From contig JADKIR010000004.1 of NCBI GenBank assembly GCA_016722655.1, positions 1,550,001 to 1,614,000 on the forward strand: a stretch of DNA of 64,000 bases, written 5' to 3'. This DNA is from Cytophagaceae bacterium. GTDB lineage: Bacteria > Bacteroidota > Bacteroidia > Cytophagales > Spirosomataceae. The stretch's first letter is position 1; each line of letters starts with the position of its first letter. Of this stretch, positions 8,128 through 15,221 are shown piece after piece. Below the pieces are notes generated by a model, which was not told the DNA's origin, made no database searches, and worked only from the letters and a program-made list of their open reading frames with translations. A program made the position numbers and the translations under genes.

Positions 8128-8763
8128 ATGAACCTCCTCATCGCCGACGACCATACTTTATTTATCGAAGGGCTCACTATGCTCGTTTCGAGAATAGAAG
8201 ACGTGCACATCGTCGGCGATGCCAAAAATGGCAAAGAAGTAATAGAACTCTGCCAAAATCAAAAGGTAGATTTGATTCTGATGGATTTGGAGATGCCCCA
8301 AATGGGCGGCATTGAAGCCACTGAAATTATCAAACGAGATTTTCCAAACATCAAAATAATTGCCGTGACGATGCTCAATGACTACAACACCATCAAAAAA
8401 GCCCTCAGAAGCGGCATGGACGGTTATGTGGTGAAAAACCTGGGAATTGCAGAATTACAAAATGCCATCGAAACGGTTATGAATGGGCAGATTTACATGA
8501 GTCCCGAAATCACTACAATTTTAGCTTTGGGAGTGGCCGGACGAAAACCGAATCAGGCATATGTACCTGATCTGACAAAGCGTGAAAAAGAAGTCATTAA
8601 ATTAATAATTGATGGTTTGACCAACGATTTAATAGCTGAAAAACTGTTTTTGAGTCCGCTGACCGTAAGCACACACCGCAAAAACGTATTGTCAAAACTT
8701 AATCTCAAAAATACCGCAATGCTTGTAAAATATTGTGGCGATTATCCTGAGATATTACTTTAA
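8128..8763 (+). CDS. NarL/FixJ-type response regulator
   Basis: The 211-residue protein has a receiver domain (residues 1-118; acidic pair Asp7-Asp8 in ADDHTLFIEG, phospho-acceptor Asp53 in LILMDLEMPQMGG, lysine in YVVKNLG) and a LuxR-type helix-turn-helix at about 148-208 (LTKREKEVIKLIIDG, SPLTVSTHRKNVLSKL). It lies between two paralogous 7TM-DISM kinases of the class that pairs with NarL regulators and is the only regulator in that block. It is the best candidate to read the 7-2-7 operators at 7305, 10831 and 12025. That assignment is inference from position and operator geometry. Confidence 0.93.
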   Translation: MNLLIADDHTLFIEGLTMLVSRIEDVHIVGDAKNGKEVIELCQNQKVDLILMDLEMPQMGGIEATEIIKRDFPNIKIIAVTMLNDYNTIKKALRSGMDGYVVKNLGIAELQNAIETVMNGQIYMSPEITTILALGVAGRKPNQAYVPDLTKREKEVIKLIIDGLTNDLIAEKLFLSPLTVSTHRKNVLSKLNLKNTAMLVKYCGDYPEILL

Positions 8764-8928
8764 AAGTGTTAAAAAAGTAGGGTTTAACATTTAAATAAAA
8801 AATTCCTTAGAAAGGAAATATTACATCCTTCTTAAAAGAATTTTTGTTTGAATTAATAATTGAAAAATTTGGTTTTTAAGCAGTAGAATTTCAAAATGGA
8901 AACATATAGGGGTAATGCGAAAATACCT

Positions 8929-10779
8929 CTATTTTGGAATAATTATTTGATGAAAACTACCCATTGGCTTTTTTGCAATTACTTCAAACGTCCCATTTAA
9001 TAGTTCGACTCTGGATTGAATACTTCTTAGACCAAGTCCCCCTTTTTTTATTGCTGTATTGAAATCATATTGCTTGCCATTATCTGAGACACACAGCTCG
9101 ACTCGCGATTGATATTCCATTAACTCAATGTCTATTATTGAGGAGCTTGCGTGGTTAATTGCATTATTAATAAGCTCTTTTGCTATAAAAAACAAATTGT
9201 GTGACATTTCGATTGGTATTTTAGCTTTAATATTGGTTGTAAAATTTATTTCAACCACTCGAATCACTTTTTGGAGGTTTTGAATTAAATTTTGTAAAAC
9301 ATGCACTAAACCATTGTTTTCTAAATCCGGAGGGACAAGATTATGCGAAAAATTTCTGATTTCGGTTACGACATTATCAATGCTTTTAATGGTATCTTCA
9401 ATTTCATGTGTTTCAGTGTTAAGGCCTTTTTTTAGTAAATCTAAATTTATAGCCTCTAATTTCATTTTAATAATAGAAATATCAATTCCGACTCCATCAT
9501 GCAGTTCTTTTGCCATTCTATTTCTCTCTTGGTTCTGAAATTTAGTCCCGGTTTCTAGTACTATTTGTTGATGTTTATTCCGTTCAAGTAAAAGATTTTT
9601 ACGATCATCAGAATACATTTTAAATCTAATTGCCAACCACCAGCAAAGCACAAGTATCTCAAAAACTATGGCAGGTATTAAAATGTAACTTCTTTGTGTT
9701 GACGATTCAACCGGCAAAACTGTGATGTTTCCCAGCATTTGTGAAATTCCGACCAAAAATAGAGGCACCCCAGCTACTAAATACAAATAGGCAGCATTGC
9801 GTTCTAAATTCTTAATGATAGCGTAAAAAAGCACAAAAATTCCGAAAGCGATAGACACAAAAAACCAAGCAAAGAAAACCCAGATAAAGACTTTTTTGGT
9901 AGTAATTAATTCCATTATTGATTCAGGAGTGGCCAATAATAGCACATAAATGAGACCTACAATAATCAAAAAATATAATACTAAAGAGAATATTTTGGGT
10001 TGTAGTTCTTTTATTTTGAGATAAGATTTAAGGAATAAAATACTTGAAATAATCAATAAGGTCATTGAAAAATAATAAACACTTCTACCAGAAATGCTTA
10101 AAAGGCCGTTCATATATAAACTCGAATGTACGCCTTCACTGCTGTCTAGATTGAAAATCTGACAAAAAACATAGAATGAATAGAACAGATAGACCTTTTC
10201 TTTTACTAAAGAGTAAAGAAATAAATTCAAGAAAATGACCACAAAGCCCATTCCAAGAAACCACCCCCAAAACTCACTTTTTTTGGTCATTTCTTTGAAA
10301 TGTTCTTTTTCTATTTCGATTTGAAGAGGTATTCTTACTGTGCCATGAGTCTTTAAGATTTTTGCATAAATTTCAATCGTTTCCAATCCTTTTATGCTAA
10401 AAACATATGAATTATTCGGATTGGGAGATTTTTTGTTTTTTAAAACAGCCCACCAACCCATTTTATCAGATTTGGAGAGCAGAGTATTATTTTTTACTAC
10501 AAAATATTGTACTGAATCCATGATTGGAACCAAAATTTGGGCATACAGATTTTGTGGATCTTTAGAAACATTTTTAACGGTCATCTTAGTCCAAACAGGA
10601 AAACGATTTATTCCTACACTAGGAATGTTGTTTCTTGCTTTTATAAATTGTTGGTTGCCTGTTATATCTTTTAGTTCCTTTATTGATGTAGTATCAATAT
10701 AAAAGGATACCTCGCTTTTTCTAAGTTGAGCTTTAGAAACAAAGGAAATCAAAAGAAAAAGTAGAAGTGTTTTTCTCAT
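8929..10779 (-). CDS. 7TM-DISM sensor histidine kinase, paralogue 2
   Basis: The architecture matches the kinase at 5346: signal peptide (MRKTLLLFLLISFVSKAQ), periplasmic DISMED2-like domain, seven membrane helices (about 170-385) and a HisKA_3/HATPase core. The histidine motif ERNRMAKELHDGVGIDI (His427) is followed by the same SIIKMKLEA segment as in paralogue 1. The N-box is ELINNAINHASS and the G1 box DNGKQYDF, where the usual second glycine region is changed to KQ. The ATG at 10779 is chosen because it starts the signal peptide; ATG 10803 would add eight residues. It is divergent from the lipoprotein at 10934 and shares an operator region with it. Two kinases around one regulator suggests signal convergence. 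Confidence 0.9.
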   Translation of the reverse strand: MRKTLLLFLLISFVSKAQLRKSEVSFYIDTTSIKELKDITGNQQFIKARNNIPSVGINRFPVWTKMTVKNVSKDPQNLYAQILVPIMDSVQYFVVKNNTLLSKSDKMGWWAVLKNKKSPNPNNSYVFSIKGLETIEIYAKILKTHGTVRIPLQIEIEKEHFKEMTKKSEFWGWFLGMGFVVIFLNLFLYSLVKEKVYLFYSFYVFCQIFNLDSSEGVHSSLYMNGLLSISGRSVYYFSMTLLIISSILFLKSYLKIKELQPKIFSLVLYFLIIVGLIYVLLLATPESIMELITTKKVFIWVFFAWFFVSIAFGIFVLFYAIIKNLERNAAYLYLVAGVPLFLVGISQMLGNITVLPVESSTQRSYILIPAIVFEILVLCWWLAIRFKMYSDDRKNLLLERNKHQQIVLETGTKFQNQERNRMAKELHDGVGIDISIIKMKLEAINLDLLKKGLNTETHEIEDTIKSIDNVVTEIRNFSHNLVPPDLENNGLVHVLQNLIQNLQKVIRVVEINFTTNIKAKIPIEMSHNLFFIAKELINNAINHASSSIIDIELMEYQSRVELCVSDNGKQYDFNTAIKKGGLGLRSIQSRVELLNGTFEVIAKKPMGSFHQIIIPK

Positions 10780-10830
10780 TACAAAAGAATAATAAACTCC
10801 CAAAAATACCCCTTTTTAATCACAAAAAAA

Positions 10831-10903
10831 CTACCCCTTTTGTGGTAGTTGTCAATATACTCTTTTTGGTTGATTTTCAGCATTATAGAAAGTGTGAAAT
10901 TTG
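10831..10903 (+). promoter_or_regulatory. Three-part conserved promoter, copy B
   Basis: CTACCCC-TTTT-GTGGTAG (10831-10848) is the best palindrome of the set. Its left heptamer TACCCCT fits the NarL consensus TACYYMT fully. The block ATAC(N)2TTTTTGGTTGATTTT is at 10857-10877 and the -7 box GAAATTTG at 10896-10903. An extra TACCCCT heptamer lies at 10807-10813, 25 bp upstream and close to the start of the divergent kinase gene, which suggests that both directions are controlled. Confidence 0.7.
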
Positions 10904-10933
10904 TAAAAATATTTTAAATTAAAACTTAGAACC

Positions 10934-11764
10934 ATGAAAAAACACTTTTTGCTTTTAATCATTGCCTATTTAACTTTTTCTTGCGAAAAACCCACGGAGG
11001 ATGCGGCACAAGTCGAAACTGTATGCCAAATACAAAAAATAACGTATGATGACGGTTATTATGAACTCTATAAATTTGATGGCAATCAAAGGTTGGTTGA
11101 GAGCACTTTTAATTATGATGATGAGGGAAAACTAGTGGATTTGGTTTCCACTCATGAATACAACACCGCCGGAAATTTAATTAAAACAACGGATAATTTT
11201 GGTTGGAGCCAGAATTGGTTTTATGATGCCAATGGAGCACCTTCCAGAATGGATTATAAAGATGATAAAGGAGAACTTTACGACCAGTTTACGTTCACAA
11301 CAGATGCTCAGAAACGCATAACCAAACTTGTTGTAAAATCAGACGGATCAACTGCCACTTACGAATACAATGGCCCAAATGGTTCGTTTTCAAAAAGTGA
11401 GGTAATGTGGCAAGGCAAGCTTATTGATCGTAACGTAGTAAATAGTTACGAACAAGATAATACAAGAAAATCTTACAGAATGGTTTTTAAGGGGCACTCT
11501 TTTGAGCCTGCACAATTTATCTACGATATGATTTACTCCGACCCACTTTACCTTTTGTCAGTTAATATATTTCCTCTCTCCGGAACATTCTCTACTCAAT
11601 ATAACGAAGATTGGACAGAGTTAACAGACAAAACACGTGTGTATTATGACTATAAAGCAACTCGAAAGTTCAACGCCAATAATTTTGTAATAGAAAGAGC
11701 CTCTGCTGATGCCATTGAAAAGAAAACCTTTACCAAAACATATTCTTACTCAAATTGTAACTAA
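10934..11764 (+). CDS. YD-repeat-like lipoprotein
   Basis: The 276-residue protein has a lipoprotein signal (lipobox LTFSC, Cys17) followed by EKPTED, an acidic start compatible with surface exposure. The body contains short tyrosine/asparagine/glycine-rich beta repeats (FDGNQRLVESTFNYDDEGK, EYNTAGNLIKTTDNFG, YDANGAPSRMDYKDDKGE, YEYNGPNGS) like RHS/YD repeats, which form beta-sheet shells. No toxin domain or core RHS motif follows, so a structural or binding role is more likely than a polymorphic toxin. It is driven by promoter copy B and is followed after 13 bp by a small secreted peptide gene. Confidence 0.8.
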   Translation: MKKHFLLLIIAYLTFSCEKPTEDAAQVETVCQIQKITYDDGYYELYKFDGNQRLVESTFNYDDEGKLVDLVSTHEYNTAGNLIKTTDNFGWSQNWFYDANGAPSRMDYKDDKGELYDQFTFTTDAQKRITKLVVKSDGSTATYEYNGPNGSFSKSEVMWQGKLIDRNVVNSYEQDNTRKSYRMVFKGHSFEPAQFIYDMIYSDPLYLLSVNIFPLSGTFSTQYNEDWTELTDKTRVYYDYKATRKFNANNFVIERASADAIEKKTFTKTYSYSNCN

Positions 11765-11777
11765 AATCTTTATAATC

Positions 11778-11930
11778 ATGAAAAAGACACTAATTTTCAT
11801 TCTTTGCAATATCTTTTTGATTTCTACACTTTCTGCTGGACCGCACCCAATTTATAAAAAATATAAAGGTGCCAGAACAGCCAGCGGTAAAGCAATAGCC
11901 CCTAAGCCACCTCAAAAAATTAGAAGGTAG
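11778..11930 (+). CDS. Small secreted basic peptide, 50 residues
   Basis: The ORF starts at the ATG at 11778, 13 bp after the lipoprotein stop, and encodes a signal peptide (about MKKTLIFILCNIFLISTLSA) followed by a mature peptide of about 30 residues. The mature part starts GPHPIYKKYKG and ends PKPPQKIRR; it is strongly basic and proline-rich with no cysteine. A strong terminator 43 bp downstream closes the unit. I know no family for it. Its place in an operon controlled together with the sensor-kinase locus makes a secreted signal, a ligand of the DISM kinases or a matrix component conceivable, but nothing in the sequence proves this. Confidence 0.65.
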   Translation: MKKTLIFILCNIFLISTLSAGPHPIYKKYKGARTASGKAIAPKPPQKIRR

Positions 11931-11972
11931 CAGCTGTTAGAACACTTTTTTGTCGAAAATAAACTTTCACAG

Positions 11973-12005
11973 AGCACTAAATTTTCATGATTTAGTGCTT
12001 TTTTT
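11973..12005 (+). terminator. Intrinsic terminator after the peptide gene
   Basis: AGCACTAAAT and ATTTAGTGCT form a perfect 10-bp stem around a 7-nt loop (11973-11999), followed by six Ts (12000-12005). It isolates the unit at 10934-11930 from the next promoter at 12025. Confidence 0.88.
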
Positions 12006-12024
12006 CTGTGGATTTTGTTTAAAA

Positions 12025-12097
12025 CTACACCTTTTGTGGTAGTTTATAAAATACCATTTTAGGTTGATTTTCTTCTTTGAGATTTAATAGAGCTTTG
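12025..12097 (+). promoter_or_regulatory. Three-part conserved promoter, copy C
   Basis: CTACACC-TTTT-GTGGTAG (12025-12042), the block ATAC(N)2TTTTAGGTTGATTTT (12051-12071) and the -7 box GAGCTTTG (12090-12097) sit at exactly the offsets seen in copies A and B. This copy has no divergent kinase gene; a terminator lies immediately upstream, so it drives only the lipoprotein operon starting at 12122. Confidence 0.7.
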
Positions 12098-12121
12098 TAC
12101 TGTAAATCAATCTTTTTAGCC

Positions 12122-12679
12122 ATGAAAATTCAATTATTAAACGCCCTCATTCTATCGGCTTTACTTGGTATTTCTGGATGCGAGGCACCTGCAGGAGATG
12201 TTGGGCCACAGGGAGCTGCCGGTATAGCAGGAGAAAAAGGCGACAAAGGCCCAACTGGCGACAAGGGGGCTTTTAGTGGATATGCTTCTGATTGGAGAGT
12301 TATTGATGTTCCAAATTGGAAACTCACTGGCTTTAAGGCAGTTGTTACTCAAACAGAAGCTCAGCTCACCCAAGCCGTCCTTGATCAAGGCTTGATTTTG
12401 GCCTATTACCGCCGAAATGCTCCTTTTTTAGATAATACTGCGGTTTTTCCCATGCCCGATGAGACAAACGAATTCTTATTTACTTTCAAAGCAAATGTTG
12501 GTTCGATGGATTATGAGTTATTTTTTAAACAATCTGAACCTGTGAGCCCCTCTATATTTCTATTTTGGCAAATTAAAGTAAGATACGTCATAGTACCTGC
12601 CGCAAAATCAGGGCGGTTAGCAAATGTAAACTGGAAAGATTATAACGAAGTAAAAAAAGCTCTAAACCTCAATGATTAG
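12122..12679 (+). CDS. Collagen-like lipoprotein 2
   Basis: From the ATG at 12122 the 185-residue product has a lipoprotein signal (lipobox GISGC, Cys20), about nine Gly-X-Y triplets (GDVGPQGAAG...GDKGAF, residues 25-50) and a C-terminal domain of about 130 residues that ends in RYVIVPAAKSGRLANV and VKKALNLND. The longer frame from 12077 would put 15 residues before the signal peptide and overlap the promoter, so I reject it. It is the first gene of a three-lipoprotein operon. The head domain is of the same type as in the lipoproteins at 7401 and 13192. Confidence 0.85.
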   Translation: MKIQLLNALILSALLGISGCEAPAGDVGPQGAAGIAGEKGDKGPTGDKGAFSGYASDWRVIDVPNWKLTGFKAVVTQTEAQLTQAVLDQGLILAYYRRNAPFLDNTAVFPMPDETNEFLFTFKANVGSMDYELFFKQSEPVSPSIFLFWQIKVRYVIVPAAKSGRLANVNWKDYNEVKKALNLND

Positions 12680-12683
12680 AACC

Positions 12684-13163
12684 ATGAAAACAAGAACAAT
12701 AATAGGAATACTGAGCATTTTCGCAGTTTTGTTCATGAATTGTACAGGCGAAAAGGGGGCTATAGGACCACAAGGTTTAGCTGGACAACAAGGTGAAAAA
12801 GGTGCAAAAGGCGACCCTGGAGTGAGCGGTGTATTTCCCAAAACCCAAACAGGTAGTTTTACGATTAAAGTTGCCGATTGGAAACGTCTTTCAAATAGTA
12901 CTGAGTATAATGAATATTATGCAGAGGTTCCCGTAAGTGCCATCACAATAGAAGTAATAGATAAGGGAATATTCAGTATTTGGTGGGTTTCTTCGACAAC
13001 TCAACAGTTTCAATTGCCTTTAGATAGAAATTTAGATAGAATTTTACCCGCATTCTACTCTGAGAATGGGGGGAGAATAAAGATTAATATATTGCCTGGA
13101 AATAACTTAAATGTACCTGCTAAACCTACTTCAGACATGACTTTTCGGTGGGTAATAAACTAA
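12684..13163 (+). CDS. Collagen-like lipoprotein 3, short C-terminus
   Basis: The ATG at 12684, four bases after the previous stop, begins a lipoprotein signal (lipobox VLFMNC, Cys20) followed by nine or ten Gly-X-Y triplets (GEKGAIGPQG...GDPGVSG). The head domain of about 110 residues stops at TFRWVIN, exactly where its relatives continue with an IIPA...R segment and a VKKYL-type tail. It therefore lacks the last 25 or so residues of the family. This may be a natural variant or the result of a truncating mutation. The alternative start at 12672 would overlap the previous gene and is less likely. Confidence 0.8.
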   Translation: MKTRTIIGILSIFAVLFMNCTGEKGAIGPQGLAGQQGEKGAKGDPGVSGVFPKTQTGSFTIKVADWKRLSNSTEYNEYYAEVPVSAITIEVIDKGIFSIWWVSSTTQQFQLPLDRNLDRILPAFYSENGGRIKINILPGNNLNVPAKPTSDMTFRWVIN

Positions 13164-13191
13164 ATGGGACTAAAATTAAAAAAATGTTGAT

Positions 13192-13743
13192 ATGAAAACT
13201 TTACGAAAAATATTGATTCTTACGATAGTGTCATTAGTTTTTGCTTGTCAAAAAGGCGAGCAAGGAGAGGTTGGTCCTGTTGGTGCTCAAGGATCAAAGG
13301 GTGCAACGGGAGACAAAGGGGAGGTGGGCATCACCAATTCAAAAGGAATGTTGGTTACTTCCTGGTATGCAGTAAACGCAGATGCCTGGGGAGCACTCAG
13401 TGCTACCTCTTTTGGGGCAATATTGGGTTTATCAGCATTAACAGCTGATATCGCCAACAAAGGCAATGTATATTTCTATATGCAGCCTTTTGGAGAAAGT
13501 TTTGTATATCCATTGCCCTATTCACAAACCAACGGAACAAAGTTTTTTGGTTACTTATTAAATACAAATAATAAGCAACTTGTTCAATTCACCTATAGCA
13601 TTAATCCGGCATTGGGAGGTACAAAATTAACCACGGGTTATAAATTCAGAATGGTTATTATTCCTGCTGGGGCTCGAAGGGCTGCAGAGGTAGATATGTT
13701 AAACTACGAATCAGTTAAGAAATATTTAGACCTAACTGATTAA
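13192..13743 (+). CDS. Collagen-like lipoprotein 4
   Basis: The 183-residue protein has a lipoprotein signal (lipobox LVFAC, Cys19), about nine Gly-X-Y triplets rich in Lys and Glu (GEQGEVGPVG...GDKGEVG), and a C-terminal domain ending in FRMVIIPAGARRAAEV and VKKYLDLTD. Charged X/Y positions are typical of bacterial collagens that lack hydroxyproline. It lies 28 bp after collagen-like gene 3 and 81 bp before the BNR-like lipoprotein, most likely in one transcription unit from the promoter at 12025. Confidence 0.85.
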   Translation: MKTLRKILILTIVSLVFACQKGEQGEVGPVGAQGSKGATGDKGEVGITNSKGMLVTSWYAVNADAWGALSATSFGAILGLSALTADIANKGNVYFYMQPFGESFVYPLPYSQTNGTKFFGYLLNTNNKQLVQFTYSINPALGGTKLTTGYKFRMVIIPAGARRAAEVDMLNYESVKKYLDLTD

Positions 13744-13824
13744 AAAAAATAGACATGGAACTACTCAAGTCGAAACCAATCGATTTATAAAAATTTCAAA
13801 GTATTAATTCCAAAAGATAAAAAA

Positions 13825-15198
13825 ATGAAAAATTTGATTGCATTTATATTCCTCTTAATTTCTTTCTCTGGCTGCAAACTTTTTCCAACTGACGCAAACC
13901 CCAAAACTGAAGAAGTAAAACTCTCCCAATTTGAAAAAGCCAGCTATTGTGATTTGATGATAGCCAAAGACGGAACCTATCATGCGGTTTTTCTTGAAAA
14001 ACCCGATTTTGGAAAACCGGTATTTGTGTATTATTCTTCGTCTTCCAATAAAGGAAAAACCTGGAGCACACCTGTGACCATCAGCAATGACGGTACCGGA
14101 AACGGATCATCCATTCCTAAACTGATTCAAGACGGTGGAGGAACAATTTATGCTATCTGGAAACGCTTCGGTAGTAGCGACAAGTCACAGTATCCTGTGG
14201 CAGAAACAACACTGGAAGGCACTGGTGGCTATAATATTGGCACTTTGTTCTATGCTGTTTTAAATGGCAATGCTTTTGGAAAACCTATCATGCTGGCTAG
14301 TGATGAGCTTATGCAAGTTTCATGGTTTCCAACCCTCGACAACGCTGGCAAAGTACATGTGGTATGGTCGCAAGTGAGTGACGAAACCTTGAAAAACCAC
14401 TGGAATAGTTATTGGTATTATGCCGATTTAATCACAGAAGCCACTTTAAACGGGGGGAGTTTTGGAAACTTTAAAGATTACTCCACTCCGGGTAAACCTA
14501 AATATCCGGGCGGCGCACCTCCTAATTTGGGATTTCAAAATCTTAGCGGTTATTATGATAAGCAAAACAAACTGCATTTTATTGGTGAATTTGTTGCCGA
14601 GTCTGGAGTCAAAACCCTTTTTCTCTACAATGGAACAAAGGCAGAAATTGCATATCAATATCCGCTGTATCAAGAGGGAAATACATTTAACAACCCTGCC
14701 CAACTTCTTTATGATGAAAAAGGCGATGATCACATTATCATCAGACCTCCGGCATCTACTTTAGAAAGTGAGCAAATCTGGGATTTTGATGTGTCAGCCC
14801 GAAAAACCAGTATTTTGGCTTCTATCCAAAAAGAGGGGGTAAAAATTCAAAGTTTCCAGGCAAATCAGGGGCCAAATGGTGAAATGGCGGTAATGATCCA
14901 GACTGGTGGTTTGTCTGAGAGCAACGAAGCTTTTGGGTTGTTTTACAAAAATGGCAAATGGGTTGCCAAGGGATTATCTCAAAACGCCTCAAAAGATACT
15001 TTCGCAAGCTCTGGCGATTTATACTACGATGGGTATATTACAGCCATCACTTCCAGTACCAAAAACTTCACTAATTTTATCGATGTCGCCTGGGATGCTG
15101 CCGGTAAGAAAAATATGGTCATGACCGTCTCGGTTTATTTTGTGGGTCAGGGTTTTAGTACAAATAGTCCCTCGGTGTATTTTTCAAAGATTGATTAA
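13825..15198 (+). CDS. BNR/sialidase-like beta-propeller lipoprotein
   Basis: The 457-residue protein has a lipoprotein signal (lipobox SFSGC, Cys17) and a repetitive beta-rich body. An Asp-box-like segment (SSSSNKGKTWSTPVTIS) lies near residues 72-88. Further repeats such as DGGGTIYAIWKRFG and DNAGKVHVVWSQVSD have the look of sialidase/BNR propeller blades. I cannot identify the catalytic arginine triad or nucleophilic tyrosine of true sialidases, so carbohydrate binding or a structural role is as likely as hydrolysis. It is the last gene of the lipoprotein operon from 12122 and converges on the large gene at 15222. Confidence 0.7.
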   Translation: MKNLIAFIFLLISFSGCKLFPTDANPKTEEVKLSQFEKASYCDLMIAKDGTYHAVFLEKPDFGKPVFVYYSSSSNKGKTWSTPVTISNDGTGNGSSIPKLIQDGGGTIYAIWKRFGSSDKSQYPVAETTLEGTGGYNIGTLFYAVLNGNAFGKPIMLASDELMQVSWFPTLDNAGKVHVVWSQVSDETLKNHWNSYWYYADLITEATLNGGSFGNFKDYSTPGKPKYPGGAPPNLGFQNLSGYYDKQNKLHFIGEFVAESGVKTLFLYNGTKAEIAYQYPLYQEGNTFNNPAQLLYDEKGDDHIIIRPPASTLESEQIWDFDVSARKTSILASIQKEGVKIQSFQANQGPNGEMAVMIQTGGLSESNEAFGLFYKNGKWVAKGLSQNASKDTFASSGDLYYDGYITAITSSTKNFTNFIDVAWDAAGKKNMVMTVSVYFVGQGFSTNSPSVYFSKID

Positions 15199-15221
15199 TT
15201 TAAAATCAATAATCATTTTAT

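Noticed and set aside
8905..8932. Imperfect inverted repeat ATAGGGGTA/TACCTCTAT at the end of the kinase gene at 8929
   Set aside because: It overlaps the stop codon and lacks a T-run on either strand; it could be chance, so I do not call a terminator or operator.
13245..13448. Arg/Cys-rich 67-codon ORF inside collagen-like gene 4
   Set aside because: It is the +2 frame of the GC-richer Gly-X-Y segment.
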